Assembly: GCF_004522155.1 (NCBI RefSeq)
Contig: NZ_SDEA01000009.1
Coordinates: 1-64,000, forward strand
Length of the DNA stretch: 64,000 nucleotides
Direction: 5' to 3'
Source of the DNA: Paracoccus luteus
Lineage (GTDB): Bacteria; Pseudomonadota; Alphaproteobacteria; Rhodobacterales; Rhodobacteraceae
Shown piece after piece: positions 24,425 through 33,645 of the stretch. Under the pieces are notes generated by a model. That model had not been told where the DNA came from. It worked only from the letters and a program-made list of their open reading frames with translations, and made no database searches. Position 1 is the stretch's first letter. Each line of letters opens with the position of its first letter. A program made the translations under genes and the position numbers.

Positions 24425-24494
24425 GCCCGACCCCCGATTCGGTCCACATGGCTTGGTCTAGGCCGGCACCCCTGAAATCCGGGTTAACGCGCGG

Positions 24495-25127
24495 CTATTT
24501 CGTCCCGAACATCCGGTCGCCCGCGTCCCCCAGACCGGGCACGATATAGCCGTGCTCGTCCAGCCGCTCGTCCAGCGCGGCGGTCACGATGGGCACGTCG
24601 GGATGGGCCTGTCGCATCCGCTCGACCCCCTCGGGCGAGGCCAGAAGGCACAGGAAACGCAGGTTCCTGGCCCCCTTGGCCTTGAGCATGTCGATCGCCG
24701 CGACCGAACTGTTGCCCGTCGCCAGCATCGGATCGACGGCGATGACCATGCGGTCCTCCAGCTCGCCCGGAACCTTGCAGTAATACTGCACCGGCTGCAG
24801 CGTGTCGGGGTCGCGGTAAAGCCCGATGAACCCCACGCGCGCCGCCGGGATCAGTTCCAGTATCCCGTCCATCAGCCCGTTCCCGGCCCGCAGGATCGAG
24901 ATGAGCGCCAGCTTCTTTCCTTCCAGCGTGGGGGCCTGCATCGGCTGCAGCGGGGTTTCGATGCGCATGGTGGTCAGTTCCAGCTCGCGCGTGATCTCAT
25001 AGGCCAGCAGCAGGCTGATCTCGCGCAGCAGGCGGCGGAAACTGTTGGTCGAGGTGGTCTTGTCGCGCATCAGGGTCAGCTTGTGCTGGACCAGCGGATG
25101 TTCGACGACGGTCAGATGTGGGGTCAT
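24495..25127 (-). CDS. upp: Uracil phosphoribosyltransferase
   Basis: From the ATG at 25127 the product is 210 aa, normal for Upp. It starts [21 protein letters not shown] and carries the PRPP loop [11 protein letters not shown], the uracil-binding C-terminal motif [17 protein letters not shown] and [10 protein letters not shown]. It converts uracil and PRPP to UMP. It is the last gene of the nucleoside salvage operon, 24 bp after add; an upstream in-frame ATG at 25154 overlapping add is possible but not favoured. Confidence 0.95.
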   Translation of the reverse strand: MTPHLTVVEHPLVQHKLTLMRDKTTSTNSFRRLLREISLLLAYEITRELELTTMRIETPLQPMQAPTLEGKKLALISILRAGNGLMDGILELIPAARVGFIGLYRDPDTLQPVQYYCKVPGELEDRMVIAVDPMLATGNSSVAAIDMLKAKGARNLRFLCLLASPEGVERMRQAHPDVPIVTAALDERLDEHGYIVPGLGDAGDRMFGTK

Positions 25128-25150
25128 GGGGGCCTCTTTCTGGCGGTGAG

Positions 25151-26134
25151 TCATGCACCATCGGCGGGGCTGAGCAAACCTGTCAGCCGCGCGCGCGTCG
25201 CCGCGTCGCAGAACGCCGCCTCGGCCGCCCACAGGTTCATGCGGGTGAAATCGGGCGCGTCCCAGCCGAAGGCATCGGCAAGGCGGTCGTATTCCCGCGA
25301 CAGCGTGGTGGCGAAGAACGGCGGATCGTCGGTCGAGACGGTGACGCGGACGCCCGCGTCGGCCAGCCGTGCGACAGGGTGGCGGGCGGTGTCGGGGTAA
25401 AGCCCCAGCGCGATGTTCGATCCCGGGCAGACCTCAAGCGTGATGGCGCGTTCCGCCAACTCGCGGACCAGCGCCGCATCCTCGATCGCGCGGACGCCGT
25501 GGCCGATGCGGGTGACGCCCAGCGCCAAGGCATCGCGCACCGACTGCGGCCCGGCCCATTCGCCGGCGTGGCAGGTCAGGCCCAGCCCCGCCTCGCGCGC
25601 GCAGTCGAAGGACCAGGCGAAATCCTGCGGGCGGCCGATCTTCTCGTCCCCGGCAAGGCCCAGACCAGCGACCCAGCCGCCCCCCGTCTCGGCCGCGCAG
25701 ATCGCGCCGCGACGGGCGCGGTCGGGGCCGAGATGCCGCAGGGGCGTCACGATCGCCCGGCTGTCGATGCCCTGCGCGGCCATCGCGGCGGCGGTTTCCG
25801 TCATCGCGGCGACATGGTCGCGCCATGCCGGCAGGTCGCCGCCGCCGCAGAACTGGGGCGATACGAACAATTCGACATAGATCGCCCCCTGTTCGGCGCA
25901 GCCCTCCAGCACGGTTTCCAGCAGGCGCGCATAGTCGCGCGGGCCCCGGATGACCGATGCCGCGGCCTCATAGACGCGCAGGAAATCCGCGAAGCCGCGC
26001 CAGCGATAGCCGCCGTCGTCGGCCATGATCGCGGACAGGTCGATCCGCTTTTCCGCCGCAAGGCCGCGGATGAACGCGGGCGGCGCCGCGCCCTCCAGAT
26101 GCAGGTGCAGTTCAATCTTTGGAAAGGATTTCAT
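25151..26134 (-). CDS. add: Adenosine deaminase (or adenine deaminase of the same family)
   Basis: A 327-aa metallo-hydrolase. Zinc and catalytic motifs are [19 protein letters not shown] (His and catalytic Glu), [17 protein letters not shown] and V-S-T-D-D-P-P-F-F (Asp-Asp). It deaminates adenosine or deoxyadenosine to inosine in the purine salvage route. Some family members of this length deaminate adenine instead; the operon with cytidine deaminase, two nucleoside-catabolic enzymes and upp favours a nucleoside substrate. It overlaps the deoB stop by four bases. Confidence 0.88.
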   Translation of the reverse strand: MKSFPKIELHLHLEGAAPPAFIRGLAAEKRIDLSAIMADDGGYRWRGFADFLRVYEAAASVIRGPRDYARLLETVLEGCAEQGAIYVELFVSPQFCGGGDLPAWRDHVAAMTETAAAMAAQGIDSRAIVTPLRHLGPDRARRGAICAAETGGGWVAGLGLAGDEKIGRPQDFAWSFDCAREAGLGLTCHAGEWAGPQSVRDALALGVTRIGHGVRAIEDAALVRELAERAITLEVCPGSNIALGLYPDTARHPVARLADAGVRVTVSTDDPPFFATTLSREYDRLADAFGWDAPDFTRMNLWAAEAAFCDAATRARLTGLLSPADGA

Positions 26135-27357
26135 GCGATCACGGGGGCCACGGTCGAATCATCGGGGGGCAGGACAGGCAGGAAACTTTTCCCGTGCGCG
26201 GGACCGCGCAGCCCCAGATGCGCGCAGATGCTGGCGCCCACATCCGGGAAATCGACAAGGCCGACGGGCAGCGGGCCGAGGCCCCAGCCCAGCACCGGCA
26301 CCCGTTCCCGCGTGTGGTCCGTCCCCGCCCAGCCGGGATCGTTGCCGTGGTCCGCGGTGAAGATCGCCAGATCTCCGGGACGCAGGCGCGCCATGAACCG
26401 TCCGGCCGCGCCGTCGAACCATTCCAGCGCGGCGGCATAGCCCGCGACATCCCGGCGGTGGCCGTAAAGGCTGTCGAACTCGACGAAATTGGCCATCGTC
26501 AGGCTGCCCGGCGCGGCCTGATCGGCCAGCCGGACAAGGTGGTCGGCCAGATCCGCGTCCGACCGGCCCTTGTGCAGATGCGCGATGCCGCGATGGCTGA
26601 AGATGTCGCCGATCTTGCCGATGGCGTGGGTGGTGCGCCCCGCCGCCGCGGCCAGGTCCAGGATCGTGTCGCCCGGCGGCGCGATGGCGATGTCGCGGCG
26701 GTTGGGCGTGCGGACGAACTGCCCTTCGGTGCCGTCGAAGGGGCGCGCGATCACGCGGCCCACGCGCATCGCGTGGACGGTGGGCGCCAGCGCCGCGCAC
26801 AGCGCCAGCAGCCGGTCCAGCCCGAACCGCTGTTCATGCGCGGCGATCTGCAGGACGCTGTCGGCCGAGGTATAGCAGATGGGCCAGCCGGTCCGCAGGT
26901 GTTCAGCCCCCAGCGCCTCGATGATCGCGGTGCCCGGCGCATGGCAGTTGCCAAGGATGCCGTCGGTGCCCGCCAGACGGCAGATCTCGGCGGTCAGTTC
27001 GGGGGGAAAGGCGGGGCGGGTGTCGGGAAAGACGTGCCAGTCCCAGGGGACGGGAACGCCCGCAAGCTCCCAGTGGCCCGAGGGCGTGTCCTTGCCGGGC
27101 GACGCCTCGGTCGCGGCGCCCCACAACCCGCGCGGGGCCGCGCCAAGGCCCGGCGCATCGGCGCCGCTGGCCAGCCGGACGGCCGCGCCCAGGCCCAGCG
27201 CGTCCAGATGCGGCATCCGCAGCGGGCGGGCGGCGGCGATATGGGCCACGGTGTTGGCGCCGGTGTCCGGCAGCGTGCCGCAGAAGAACCGGCCGGCATC
27301 GGGCGCGCCGCCGATGCCGACCGAATCCATGACGATCAGGAAGGCGCGGCCGCTCAT
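26131..27357 (-). CDS. deoB: Phosphopentomutase
   Basis: A 408-aa alkaline phosphatase-superfamily enzyme. The N-terminus reads A-F-L-I-V-M-D-S-V-G-I-G-G-A-P-D-A, the family start with the metal Asp; T-P-S-G-H-W-E lies in the middle; the C-terminal metal site is I-F-T-A-D-H-G-N-D-P-G-W-A-G-T-D-H-T-R-E-R-V-P. DeoB interconverts (deoxy)ribose 1-phosphate and 5-phosphate, downstream of nucleoside phosphorolysis. Four-base overlaps with deoA (27354-27357) and add (26131-26134) show tight coupling. Confidence 0.96.
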   Translation of the reverse strand: MSGRAFLIVMDSVGIGGAPDAGRFFCGTLPDTGANTVAHIAAARPLRMPHLDALGLGAAVRLASGADAPGLGAAPRGLWGAATEASPGKDTPSGHWELAGVPVPWDWHVFPDTRPAFPPELTAEICRLAGTDGILGNCHAPGTAIIEALGAEHLRTGWPICYTSADSVLQIAAHEQRFGLDRLLALCAALAPTVHAMRVGRVIARPFDGTEGQFVRTPNRRDIAIAPPGDTILDLAAAAGRTTHAIGKIGDIFSHRGIAHLHKGRSDADLADHLVRLADQAAPGSLTMANFVEFDSLYGHRRDVAGYAAALEWFDGAAGRFMARLRPGDLAIFTADHGNDPGWAGTDHTRERVPVLGWGLGPLPVGLVDFPDVGASICAHLGLRGPAHGKSFLPVLPPDDSTVAPVIA

Positions 27358-28667
27358 GCGACGATCCGTTCGCGCACCAGCGGTCCGGGCGCGGCGCAGC
27401 CCAGCCGATAGGCCGCCTGCACCGCCCGGATGGCGGCGCCGGCGGCATCCTCGGACCCGGCGTGGACATGCGCCAGCACGCCGCCGGTCGCTTCGGCCAG
27501 GCGGCGCAGGCCGGTCAGGCCGACGCGAGGGTCCACGGCATCACCCGCGCGGCGGCGGCCGCCGCCCAGCGCCACGACGGCCCGGCCCAGCGCGGCCACG
27601 TCGATGGCGGCCACGGCCCCGTCGGGCGCGGGAACCGGTCGGATCACGGGCGCGCGCGGCAGGCGGGCGGGCCGGTCGATCAGATCATGCGGTCCGCCCT
27701 GCGCCGCGATCATCCGCCCCCAGCGTTCGGCGGCCGAGCCGTCGTCCAGCCGCGCCGTGGCCTGCGCCAGCGCCTCCGCGCCGCCAAGCCCGACGACGCG
27801 CAGACATTCCGCCGCCAGCGCCAGCGACAACTCGCGCAGGGCGCCCGGCGCGCCGCGCAGGACGGCCAGCGCCTCGGCCACCTCGACCGCGTTGCCGGCG
27901 CTGCGGGCCAGCGGCTGGTCCATGTCGGTGACCAGCGCAACCGTCGGGCAGCCCGCCGCCGTCGCCGTTTCGACCAGCGCGCGGGCCAGGTCGCGGGCGG
28001 CCGCGGTTCCGGCCAGAAACGCGCCGCTGCCCGCCTTGACGTCCAGCACCAGCCCGTCCAGCCCCGCCGCCAGCTTTTTCGACAGGATCGAGGCCGTGAT
28101 CAGGTCGATGGACTCGACCGCGCCCGCCTCGTCCCGGATCGCGTAAAGCCGCCGGTCCGCGGGGGCGAGCGACGGGCCCGCCGCGACGATCGCGCAGCCC
28201 GCCTGCGCGGTCACGGCGCGGAACGCCGCCTCTTCCAGATCGGTCCGCAGGCCCGGGATCGCCTCAAGCTTGTCCAGCGTGCCGCCGGTATGGCCCAGCC
28301 CCCGGCCCGAGATCATCGGCACGAACCCGCCGCACGCCGCCACCAGCGGCGCCACGATCAGCGATGTCGTGTCGCCGATGCCGCCGGTCGAATGCTTGTC
28401 CACCACCGGCCCCGGCAGATCCCATGCCAGCACCCGGCCGGAATCGCGCATCGCGCGGGTCAGCGCGGCGCGACCCTGCGCGCCGATGCCGCGCAGCAGG
28501 ACCGCCATCGCGAACCCCGCGGCCTGGGCATCGCTGACCGATCCGCAGGCCAGCCCGCGCGCGATCAGCGCCGCGCCCGCGTCGTCCAGCCCCTGCCCGG
28601 CCTTGACGGCCTGGATCACGGGCCGCGGGTCCGGGGCGGCTCCGGGGTCGGGGTCGGGCAGGATCAT
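27354..28667 (-). CDS. deoA: Thymidine phosphorylase
   Basis: A 437-aa pyrimidine-nucleoside phosphorylase. Diagnostic stretches are V-D-K-H-S-T-G-G-I-G-D-T-T-S (phosphate site), S-G-R-G-L-G-H-T-G-G-T-L-D-K-L-E and V-L-D-V-K-A-G-S-G-A-F. The C-terminal domain (~340-437) contains the usual mixed alpha/beta region. It releases thymine and deoxyribose 1-phosphate, which DeoB then converts. A-T-G-A overlaps link it to cdd upstream and deoB downstream. Confidence 0.95.
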   Translation of the reverse strand: MILPDPDPGAAPDPRPVIQAVKAGQGLDDAGAALIARGLACGSVSDAQAAGFAMAVLLRGIGAQGRAALTRAMRDSGRVLAWDLPGPVVDKHSTGGIGDTTSLIVAPLVAACGGFVPMISGRGLGHTGGTLDKLEAIPGLRTDLEEAAFRAVTAQAGCAIVAAGPSLAPADRRLYAIRDEAGAVESIDLITASILSKKLAAGLDGLVLDVKAGSGAFLAGTAAARDLARALVETATAAGCPTVALVTDMDQPLARSAGNAVEVAEALAVLRGAPGALRELSLALAAECLRVVGLGGAEALAQATARLDDGSAAERWGRMIAAQGGPHDLIDRPARLPRAPVIRPVPAPDGAVAAIDVAALGRAVVALGGGRRRAGDAVDPRVGLTGLRRLAEATGGVLAHVHAGSEDAAGAAIRAVQAAYRLGCAAPGPLVRERIVA

Positions 28668-29059
28668 GCCCCGCCCTGCATGTGCGCGACCTCGAACCGG
28701 CCGGGCAGCAGCTCGGCCACCGTTGTCGCCAGCGTGTCGCCGCCCAGCGTCGCCAGCAGGACCGGGGTGTCGCCGCGGGCGAACTCGGCCAGCTTTTGCC
28801 GGCAGCCGCCGCAGGGGGGCACCGGGCGCGGGCTGTCGGCGATGACGCAGACCTCGACGATCTCGGTCTCGCCCGCCGCGACCATCGCGGCGATGGCGCC
28901 CGCCTCGGCGCAGGTGCCCTGGGGATAGGCCACGTTTTCCACGTTGCAGCCGCGATAGACCGCGCCGGACGCGCCGCGCACCGCCGCCCCCACCTTGAAG
29001 CCGGAATAGGGCGCATAGGCGGACTCGCGCACGTCGCGGGCGGCGTCGATCAGGGACAT
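28664..29059 (-). CDS. cdd: Cytidine deaminase
   Basis: From the ATG at 29059 the product is 131 aa, matching the tetrameric CDA class. Zinc and catalytic motifs are C-N-V-E-N-V-A-Y-P-Q-G-T-C-A-E-A-G-A (Cys-Ala-Glu) and P-P-C-G-G-C-R-Q. It converts cytidine and deoxycytidine to uridine forms, feeding deoA and upp. It is the first gene of the salvage operon; the ATG is preceded by G-G-A-A-A-G-G-A-A. The stop overlaps the deoA start. The same frame is open far upstream only as an antisense shadow of maeB. Confidence 0.95.
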   Translation of the reverse strand: MSLIDAARDVRESAYAPYSGFKVGAAVRGASGAVYRGCNVENVAYPQGTCAEAGAIAAMVAAGETEIVEVCVIADSPRPVPPCGGCRQKLAEFARGDTPVLLATLGGDTLATTVAELLPGRFEVAHMQGGA

Positions 29060-29083
29060 GGCGGTTCCTTTCCGTTCGGCGGC

Positions 29084-29112
29084 ATCATCGTGCCGGGGCG
29101 GGCGTGGCGCAA
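29084..29112 (-). promoter_or_regulatory. Candidate promoter of the cdd-deoA-deoB-add-upp operon
   Basis: On the minus strand T-T-G-C-G-C (29112-29107) and G-A-T-G-A-T (29089-29084) are 17 bp apart, 25 bp before the cdd ATG. It is back to back with the maeB promoter in a 147-bp divergent region. Confidence 0.4.
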
Positions 29113-29152
29113 GCGGGCAGGTTTCGCCAGACGGAAAGCCCGGCGAGCGGTC

Positions 29153-29181
29153 TTGTGACCCCACGTCCGCCGCCGTATCCC
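29153..29181 (+). promoter_or_regulatory. Promoter of maeB
   Basis: T-T-G-T-G-A (29153-29158), a 17-bp spacer and T-A-T-C-C-C (29176-29181) lie 26 bp upstream of the maeB ATG, which has a perfect A-G-G-A-G-G site (29194-29199) seven bases ahead. Confidence 0.55.
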
Positions 29182-29206
29182 GGGCGGCAGGCAAGGAGGA
29201 TCGGGC

Positions 29207-31489
29207 ATGGACGAGCGGCGGCAGGACACGGTGCGCCAGGCGGCGCTGGATTATCACGAGCTGCCGCGCCCCGGAAAGCTTGAGGTGCGGGCGACCAAGC
29301 CGCTGGCCAACGGCCGCGACCTCAGCCTCGCCTATTCGCCCGGCGTGGCCGAGGCCTGCCTGGAAATCAAGGCCGATCCGGCCGCCGCCAGCCGCTATAC
29401 GGCGCGCGGCAACCTGGTCGCGGTGGTGTCTAACGGCACGGCCGTGCTGGGGCTGGGCAACATCGGCCCCTGTGCCGCAAAGCCGGTGATGGAGGGCAAG
29501 GCCGTCCTGTTCAAGAAGTTCGCCAACATCGACTGTTTCGACCTGGAAATCGACGAGACCGACCCGGTCAGGCTGGCCGCGATCGTGCGGTCGCTGGAAC
29601 CCAGCTTTGGCGCGATCAACCTTGAGGACATCAAGGCCCCCGACTGCTTCATCGTCGAAAAGCTGTGCCGCGAGTCGATGAACATCCCGGTCTTTCACGA
29701 CGACCAGCACGGCACCGCCATCGTCGTCGGCGCGGCCGCGACCAACGCGCTGCGCGTCACCGGGCGGGCGTTCGACCAGATCAAGGTCGTGTCCACCGGC
29801 GGGGGCGCGGCGGGCATCGCCTGCCTGAACATGCTGCTGAAACTGGGCGTGCGGCGCGAGAACGTCTGGCTGTGCGACATCCACGGCCTTGTCCACCAGG
29901 GCCGGGCCGAGGACATGACCCCGCAGAAATCGGCCTTTGCGCAGGACACCGACCTGCGCACGCTGGATCAGGTGATCGACGGCGCCGACCTGTTCCTGGG
30001 CCTGTCCGGCCCCGGCGTGCTGTCGCCCGACATGGTCGCCCGCATGGCCGCGCGGCCCATCGTGTTCGCGCTGGCCAACCCCTCGCCCGAGATCCTGCCC
30101 GAGGACGTGCGCCGCGCCGCCCCCGACGCGATCATCGCCACCGGCCGCAGCGATTACCCCAACCAGGTCAACAACGTCCTGTGCTTTCCCTTCATCTTCC
30201 GCGGCGCGCTGGACGTGGGCGCGACCGAGATCAACGACGCCATGCAGCTGGCCTGCATCGAGGGGATCGCGGCCTTGGCCCGCGCCACCACCAGCGCCGA
30301 GGCCGCCGCCGCCTATCGCGGCGAGACGCTGACCTTCGGCCCCGACTATCTGATCCCCAAACCCTTCGACCCGCGGCTGATCGGCGTCGTGGCCAGCGCG
30401 GTCGCGCGCGCCGCGATGGCGTCGGGGGTGGCGACACGCCCCCTGCCCGACATCGCCGCCTATAAACGGCACCTGGACGGATCGGTCTTCCGGTCGGCCC
30501 TGATCATGCGCCCGGTGTTCGAGGCGTCGGCCAGCGCCAACCGCCGCATCGTATTCGCCGAGGGCGAGGACGAGCGCATCCTGCGCGCGGCGAACGTCAT
30601 GCTTGAGGAAACCAACGACGTCCCGATCCTGATCGGCCGCCCCGAGGTGATCGCGCTGCGCGCCGAACGCGCGGGCCTGCCGATCCGCCCGGCCGTCGAC
30701 TTCGAGATCGTGAACCCCGAAAACGACCCCCGCTATCGCGATTACTGGGAAACCTATCACGCGTTGATGGCGCGGCGCGGGGTGACGCCCGACGTCGCCC
30801 GCGCGATCATGCGCACGAACACCACGGTCATCGGCGCGATCATGGTCCACCGGGACGAGGCCGACAGCCTGATCTGCGGCGCCTTCGGGCAATACACCTG
30901 GCACCTGAACCATGTGCGCGAGATCCTGGCGCGCGGCGGGCTGCACCCGGTCGGCGCGCTCTCGATGATGATCCAGGAGGAAGGCCCCCTGTTCATCGCC
31001 GACACCCAGGTCCACCACGACCCCACCCCCGAACAGGTGGCCGACACCGTCATCGGCTGCGCCCGCCACGTCCGCCGCTTTGGCCTGACGCCGCGCATCG
31101 CGCTGTGCAGCCATTCGCAGTTCGGCAACCAGGACACGCCGTCGGGCCGCAAGATGCGCGAGGCGATGGACCTGCTGGCCCGGCGCGAGGTGGATTTCAC
31201 CTATGACGGCGAGATGCACGTCGATGCCGCGCTGGACCCCGCGGTGCGGGCGCGGCTGCTGCCGCATTCGCGGCTGGGGACCGAGCCTGCGAACGTGCTG
31301 GTCTTTGCGGGCACCGATGCCGCGTCGGCGGTGCGCAACATCCTCAAGACCCGCGCCGGCGGGCTTGAGGTGGGGCCGATCCTGATGGGCATGGGCAACC
31401 GCGCCCATATCGTGACGCCCTCGATCACGGCGCGGGGACTGCTGAACATCAGCGCGCTGGCCGGCACCCCGGTCGCGCATTACGGCTGA
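29207..31489 (+). CDS. maeB: NADP-dependent malic enzyme with C-terminal phosphotransacetylase-like domain
   Basis: A 760-aa fusion. Residues ~15-430 are the malic enzyme: [36 protein letters not shown] (metal and catalytic Asp) and an NAD(P) fold with G-G-G-A-A-G. Residues ~435-760 are a phosphate acetyltransferase-like domain ([22 protein letters not shown]). The enzyme decarboxylates malate to pyruvate with NADPH formation; in this family the PTA domain regulates or oligomerises the enzyme, probably responding to acetyl-CoA. With the ethylmalonyl-CoA and propionate genes nearby it fits C4-to-C3 conversion during growth on acetate or propionate. Confidence 0.95.
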   Translation: MDERRQDTVRQAALDYHELPRPGKLEVRATKPLANGRDLSLAYSPGVAEACLEIKADPAAASRYTARGNLVAVVSNGTAVLGLGNIGPCAAKPVMEGKAVLFKKFANIDCFDLEIDETDPVRLAAIVRSLEPSFGAINLEDIKAPDCFIVEKLCRESMNIPVFHDDQHGTAIVVGAAATNALRVTGRAFDQIKVVSTGGGAAGIACLNMLLKLGVRRENVWLCDIHGLVHQGRAEDMTPQKSAFAQDTDLRTLDQVIDGADLFLGLSGPGVLSPDMVARMAARPIVFALANPSPEILPEDVRRAAPDAIIATGRSDYPNQVNNVLCFPFIFRGALDVGATEINDAMQLACIEGIAALARATTSAEAAAAYRGETLTFGPDYLIPKPFDPRLIGVVASAVARAAMASGVATRPLPDIAAYKRHLDGSVFRSALIMRPVFEASASANRRIVFAEGEDERILRAANVMLEETNDVPILIGRPEVIALRAERAGLPIRPAVDFEIVNPENDPRYRDYWETYHALMARRGVTPDVARAIMRTNTTVIGAIMVHRDEADSLICGAFGQYTWHLNHVREILARGGLHPVGALSMMIQEEGPLFIADTQVHHDPTPEQVADTVIGCARHVRRFGLTPRIALCSHSQFGNQDTPSGRKMREAMDLLARREVDFTYDGEMHVDAALDPAVRARLLPHSRLGTEPANVLVFAGTDAASAVRNILKTRAGGLEVGPILMGMGNRAHIVTPSITARGLLNISALAGTPVAHYG

Positions 31490-31524
31490 CGGCGAATCGG
31501 GCCGCCTGCCCTGCGGGACCGCGG

Positions 31525-31615
31525 CTTTGCAAAGTTGACGCAGCGATAGCTCAGGCCGGTTGCAGGCGGCAGAGTTTGCAACATCCATGACGCTGCGGGC
31601 GGGATTTCTGCAAAG
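31525..31615. promoter_or_regulatory. T-T-T-G-C-A-A-A-type sites upstream of prpE
   Basis: Within the 211-bp gap before prpE are a perfect palindrome C-T-T-T-G-C-A-A-A-G (31525-31534) and two related sites, T-T-T-G-C-A-A-C (31575-31582) and T-T-C-T-G-C-A-A-A-G (31606-31615). T-T-T-G-C-A-A-A half-sites are the recognition element of short-chain fatty acyl-CoA regulators such as PccR of Rhodobacter sphaeroides, which control propionyl-CoA genes. Spacing between the sites here is wider than the paired arrangement described for PccR. Assignment to such a regulator is therefore tentative. Confidence 0.5.
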
Positions 31616-31700
31616 ACCGGCCGCGCCGATACCGTTAACAATGTTGCCCGGCCGCCCGCGCCTCGCCTATCAGACAGATGTCTCGGGGAGGGGACCGATC

Positions 31701-33599
31701 ATGACATACGCCGAAACCTATGCCCGCTGGAAACGCGACCCCGAGGCTTTCTGGATGGACGCCGCGAAGGCCATCGACTGGGACCGCCCGCCCAGCCGGG
31801 CGCTGTTCGACGACGACGCGCCGCTTTACAAGTGGTTCGCCGACGCCCGCGTGAACGCCTGCTGGAACGCCGTGGACCGCCACGTCGAATCCGGGCGGGG
31901 CGACCAGCTGGCCATCATCCACGACAGCCCGATCACCCATTCGACCAAGGGCATCACCTATCGCGAACTGCAGACGCGGGTTGCGTCGCTGGCGGGCGCG
32001 CTGCGCGCCAAGGGCGTCGGCAAGGGCGACCGCGTCATCATCTACATGCCGATGGTCCCCGAGGCGCTGGAGGCGATGCTGGCCTGTTCGCGGCTGGGCG
32101 CAATCCATTCCGTCGTCTTCGGCGGCTTTGCCGCGCATGAACTGGCCGTCCGCATCGACGACTGCCAGCCCCGCGCGATCATTGCGGCCTCCTGCGGGCT
32201 GGAGCCGGGGCGGGTCGTCCACTACAAGCCGCTTCTGGACCGGGCCATCGAGCAGGCGACCCACAAGCCCGATTTCTGCGTGATCTTCCAGCGCGAGCAA
32301 GAGGTCGCCAGGCTGGTCGAGGGCCGCGACGTCGCCTGGCACGCGTTCCAGTATGGCGTCGAACCGGCCGAATGCGTCCCGGTCGAGGGCAACCATCCGC
32401 ATTACATCCTGTATACCTCGGGCACCACCGGCCAGCCAAAGGGCGTCGTGCGCCACACCGCCGGGCATCTGGTGGCGCTGAGCTGGTCGATGAAGAACAT
32501 CTATGGCATCGACGCGGGCGACGTGTTCTGGGCGGCGTCGGACGTGGGCTGGGTCGTCGGCCACAGCTATATCTGCTATGGCCCGCTGATCGCCGGCGCG
32601 ACGACCATCGTGTTCGAGGGAAAGCCCGTCGGGACCCCCGACGCCGGCACCTTCTGGCGGGTGATCCAGAACCACAAGGTCAAGTCGTTCTTCAGCGCCC
32701 CCACCGCGATCCGCGCCGTCCGCCGCGAAGACCCGGAAGGCGAGCTGATCAAGGATTACAACCTGCGCAGCCTGCAGGCGCTGTTCCTGGCGGGCGAACG
32801 CGCCGACCCCGACACCGTGCAATGGGCCGAGGAAAAGCTGCGCGTCCCGGTCATCGACCACTGGTGGCAGACCGAAACCGGCTGGCCCATCGTCGCCAAC
32901 CCCTTCGGGATCGAGCCGCTGCCCGTCAAGCGCGGCAGCCCCTCGGTGGTGATGCCCGGCTATGACGTGCAGGTGCTGGACGAGGGCGGCAGCCCCCTGC
33001 CCGCCGGCACGCTGGGCGCCATCGCGGTCAGGCTGCCGCTGCCGCCCGGCACGCTGCCCAGCCTGTGGAACGCCGACGACCGGTTCCGCCAAGCCTATCT
33101 GACCACCTTCCCCGGCTATTACGAAACCGGCGACGCGGGCTATATCGACGCGGACGGATACCTCTACATCATGGCGCGCACCGATGACGTCATCAACGTC
33201 GCGGGCCACCGCCTGTCCACCGGCGCGATGGAGGAGGTGCTGGCCGCCCATCCCGCCGTCGCCGAATGCGCGGTGATCGGCGTGGCGGACAGCCTGAAAG
33301 GGCAGATGCCGCTGGGCTTCCTGTGCCTGAAACGCGGCGTGAGCCAGTCCCCCGACGAGGTGCAGAAAGAGGTCGTGCGCATGGTCCGCGACCGCATCGG
33401 CCCCGTCGCCGCCTTCAAGACCGCCGTGGTGGTGGACCGCCTGCCCAAGACCCGGTCGGGCAAGATCCTGCGCGCAACGATGGCCAAGATCGCCGACGGG
33501 CAGGACTTCAAGACCCCCGCCACCATCGACGACCCGGCGGTGCTGGACGAAATCGGCGCGGTGCTGAAGGGCGCGGGATACCCCGCGGCGCAGGCATGA
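31701..33599 (+). CDS. prpE: Propionyl-CoA synthetase
   Basis: From the ATG at 31701 (behind G-G-G-G-A-G-G-G-G-A) the product is 632 aa, typical for PrpE. ANL-superfamily motifs: I-L-Y-T-S-G-T-T-G-Q-P-K-G (AMP-binding P-loop), D-H-W-W-Q-T-E-T-G-W-P, Y-E-T-G-D-A-G-Y-I-D, and the acetylatable Lys motif P-K-T-R-S-G-K-I-L-R-A-T. The N-terminal W-x-x-A-A-K-A-I-D-W and the R-A-L-F-D-D segment are PrpE-type and separate it from acetyl-CoA synthetase. It activates propionate to propionyl-CoA. The upstream ORF extension from 31560 runs over the regulatory sites and is rejected. Confidence 0.92.
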   Translation: MTYAETYARWKRDPEAFWMDAAKAIDWDRPPSRALFDDDAPLYKWFADARVNACWNAVDRHVESGRGDQLAIIHDSPITHSTKGITYRELQTRVASLAGALRAKGVGKGDRVIIYMPMVPEALEAMLACSRLGAIHSVVFGGFAAHELAVRIDDCQPRAIIAASCGLEPGRVVHYKPLLDRAIEQATHKPDFCVIFQREQEVARLVEGRDVAWHAFQYGVEPAECVPVEGNHPHYILYTSGTTGQPKGVVRHTAGHLVALSWSMKNIYGIDAGDVFWAASDVGWVVGHSYICYGPLIAGATTIVFEGKPVGTPDAGTFWRVIQNHKVKSFFSAPTAIRAVRREDPEGELIKDYNLRSLQALFLAGERADPDTVQWAEEKLRVPVIDHWWQTETGWPIVANPFGIEPLPVKRGSPSVVMPGYDVQVLDEGGSPLPAGTLGAIAVRLPLPPGTLPSLWNADDRFRQAYLTTFPGYYETGDAGYIDADGYLYIMARTDDVINVAGHRLSTGAMEEVLAAHPAVAECAVIGVADSLKGQMPLGFLCLKRGVSQSPDEVQKEVVRMVRDRIGPVAAFKTAVVVDRLPKTRSGKILRATMAKIADGQDFKTPATIDDPAVLDEIGAVLKGAGYPAAQA

Positions 33600-33604
33600 C
33601 CGCC

Positions 33605-33639
33605 GCCCGCCGTGCGGCAGCTTTCACCACGCGGCGGGC
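33605..33639. terminator. Possible bidirectional terminator between prpE and VOC gene
   Basis: G-C-C-C-G-C-C-G (33605-33612) and its complement (33632-33639) enclose a 19-bp loop that can pair partly (G-T-G with C-A-C). It fills the short gap between two convergent genes. No U tract. Confidence 0.35.
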
Positions 33640-33645
33640 AAGCCT

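Noticed and set aside
29060..31588. Very long minus-strand open frame (over 900 codons) opposite maeB
   Set aside because: Only its last 131 codons are a real gene (cdd). The rest is antisense to maeB, rich in Arg/His/Gly/Gln and without family motifs, as expected for the reverse frame of high-GC coding DNA.
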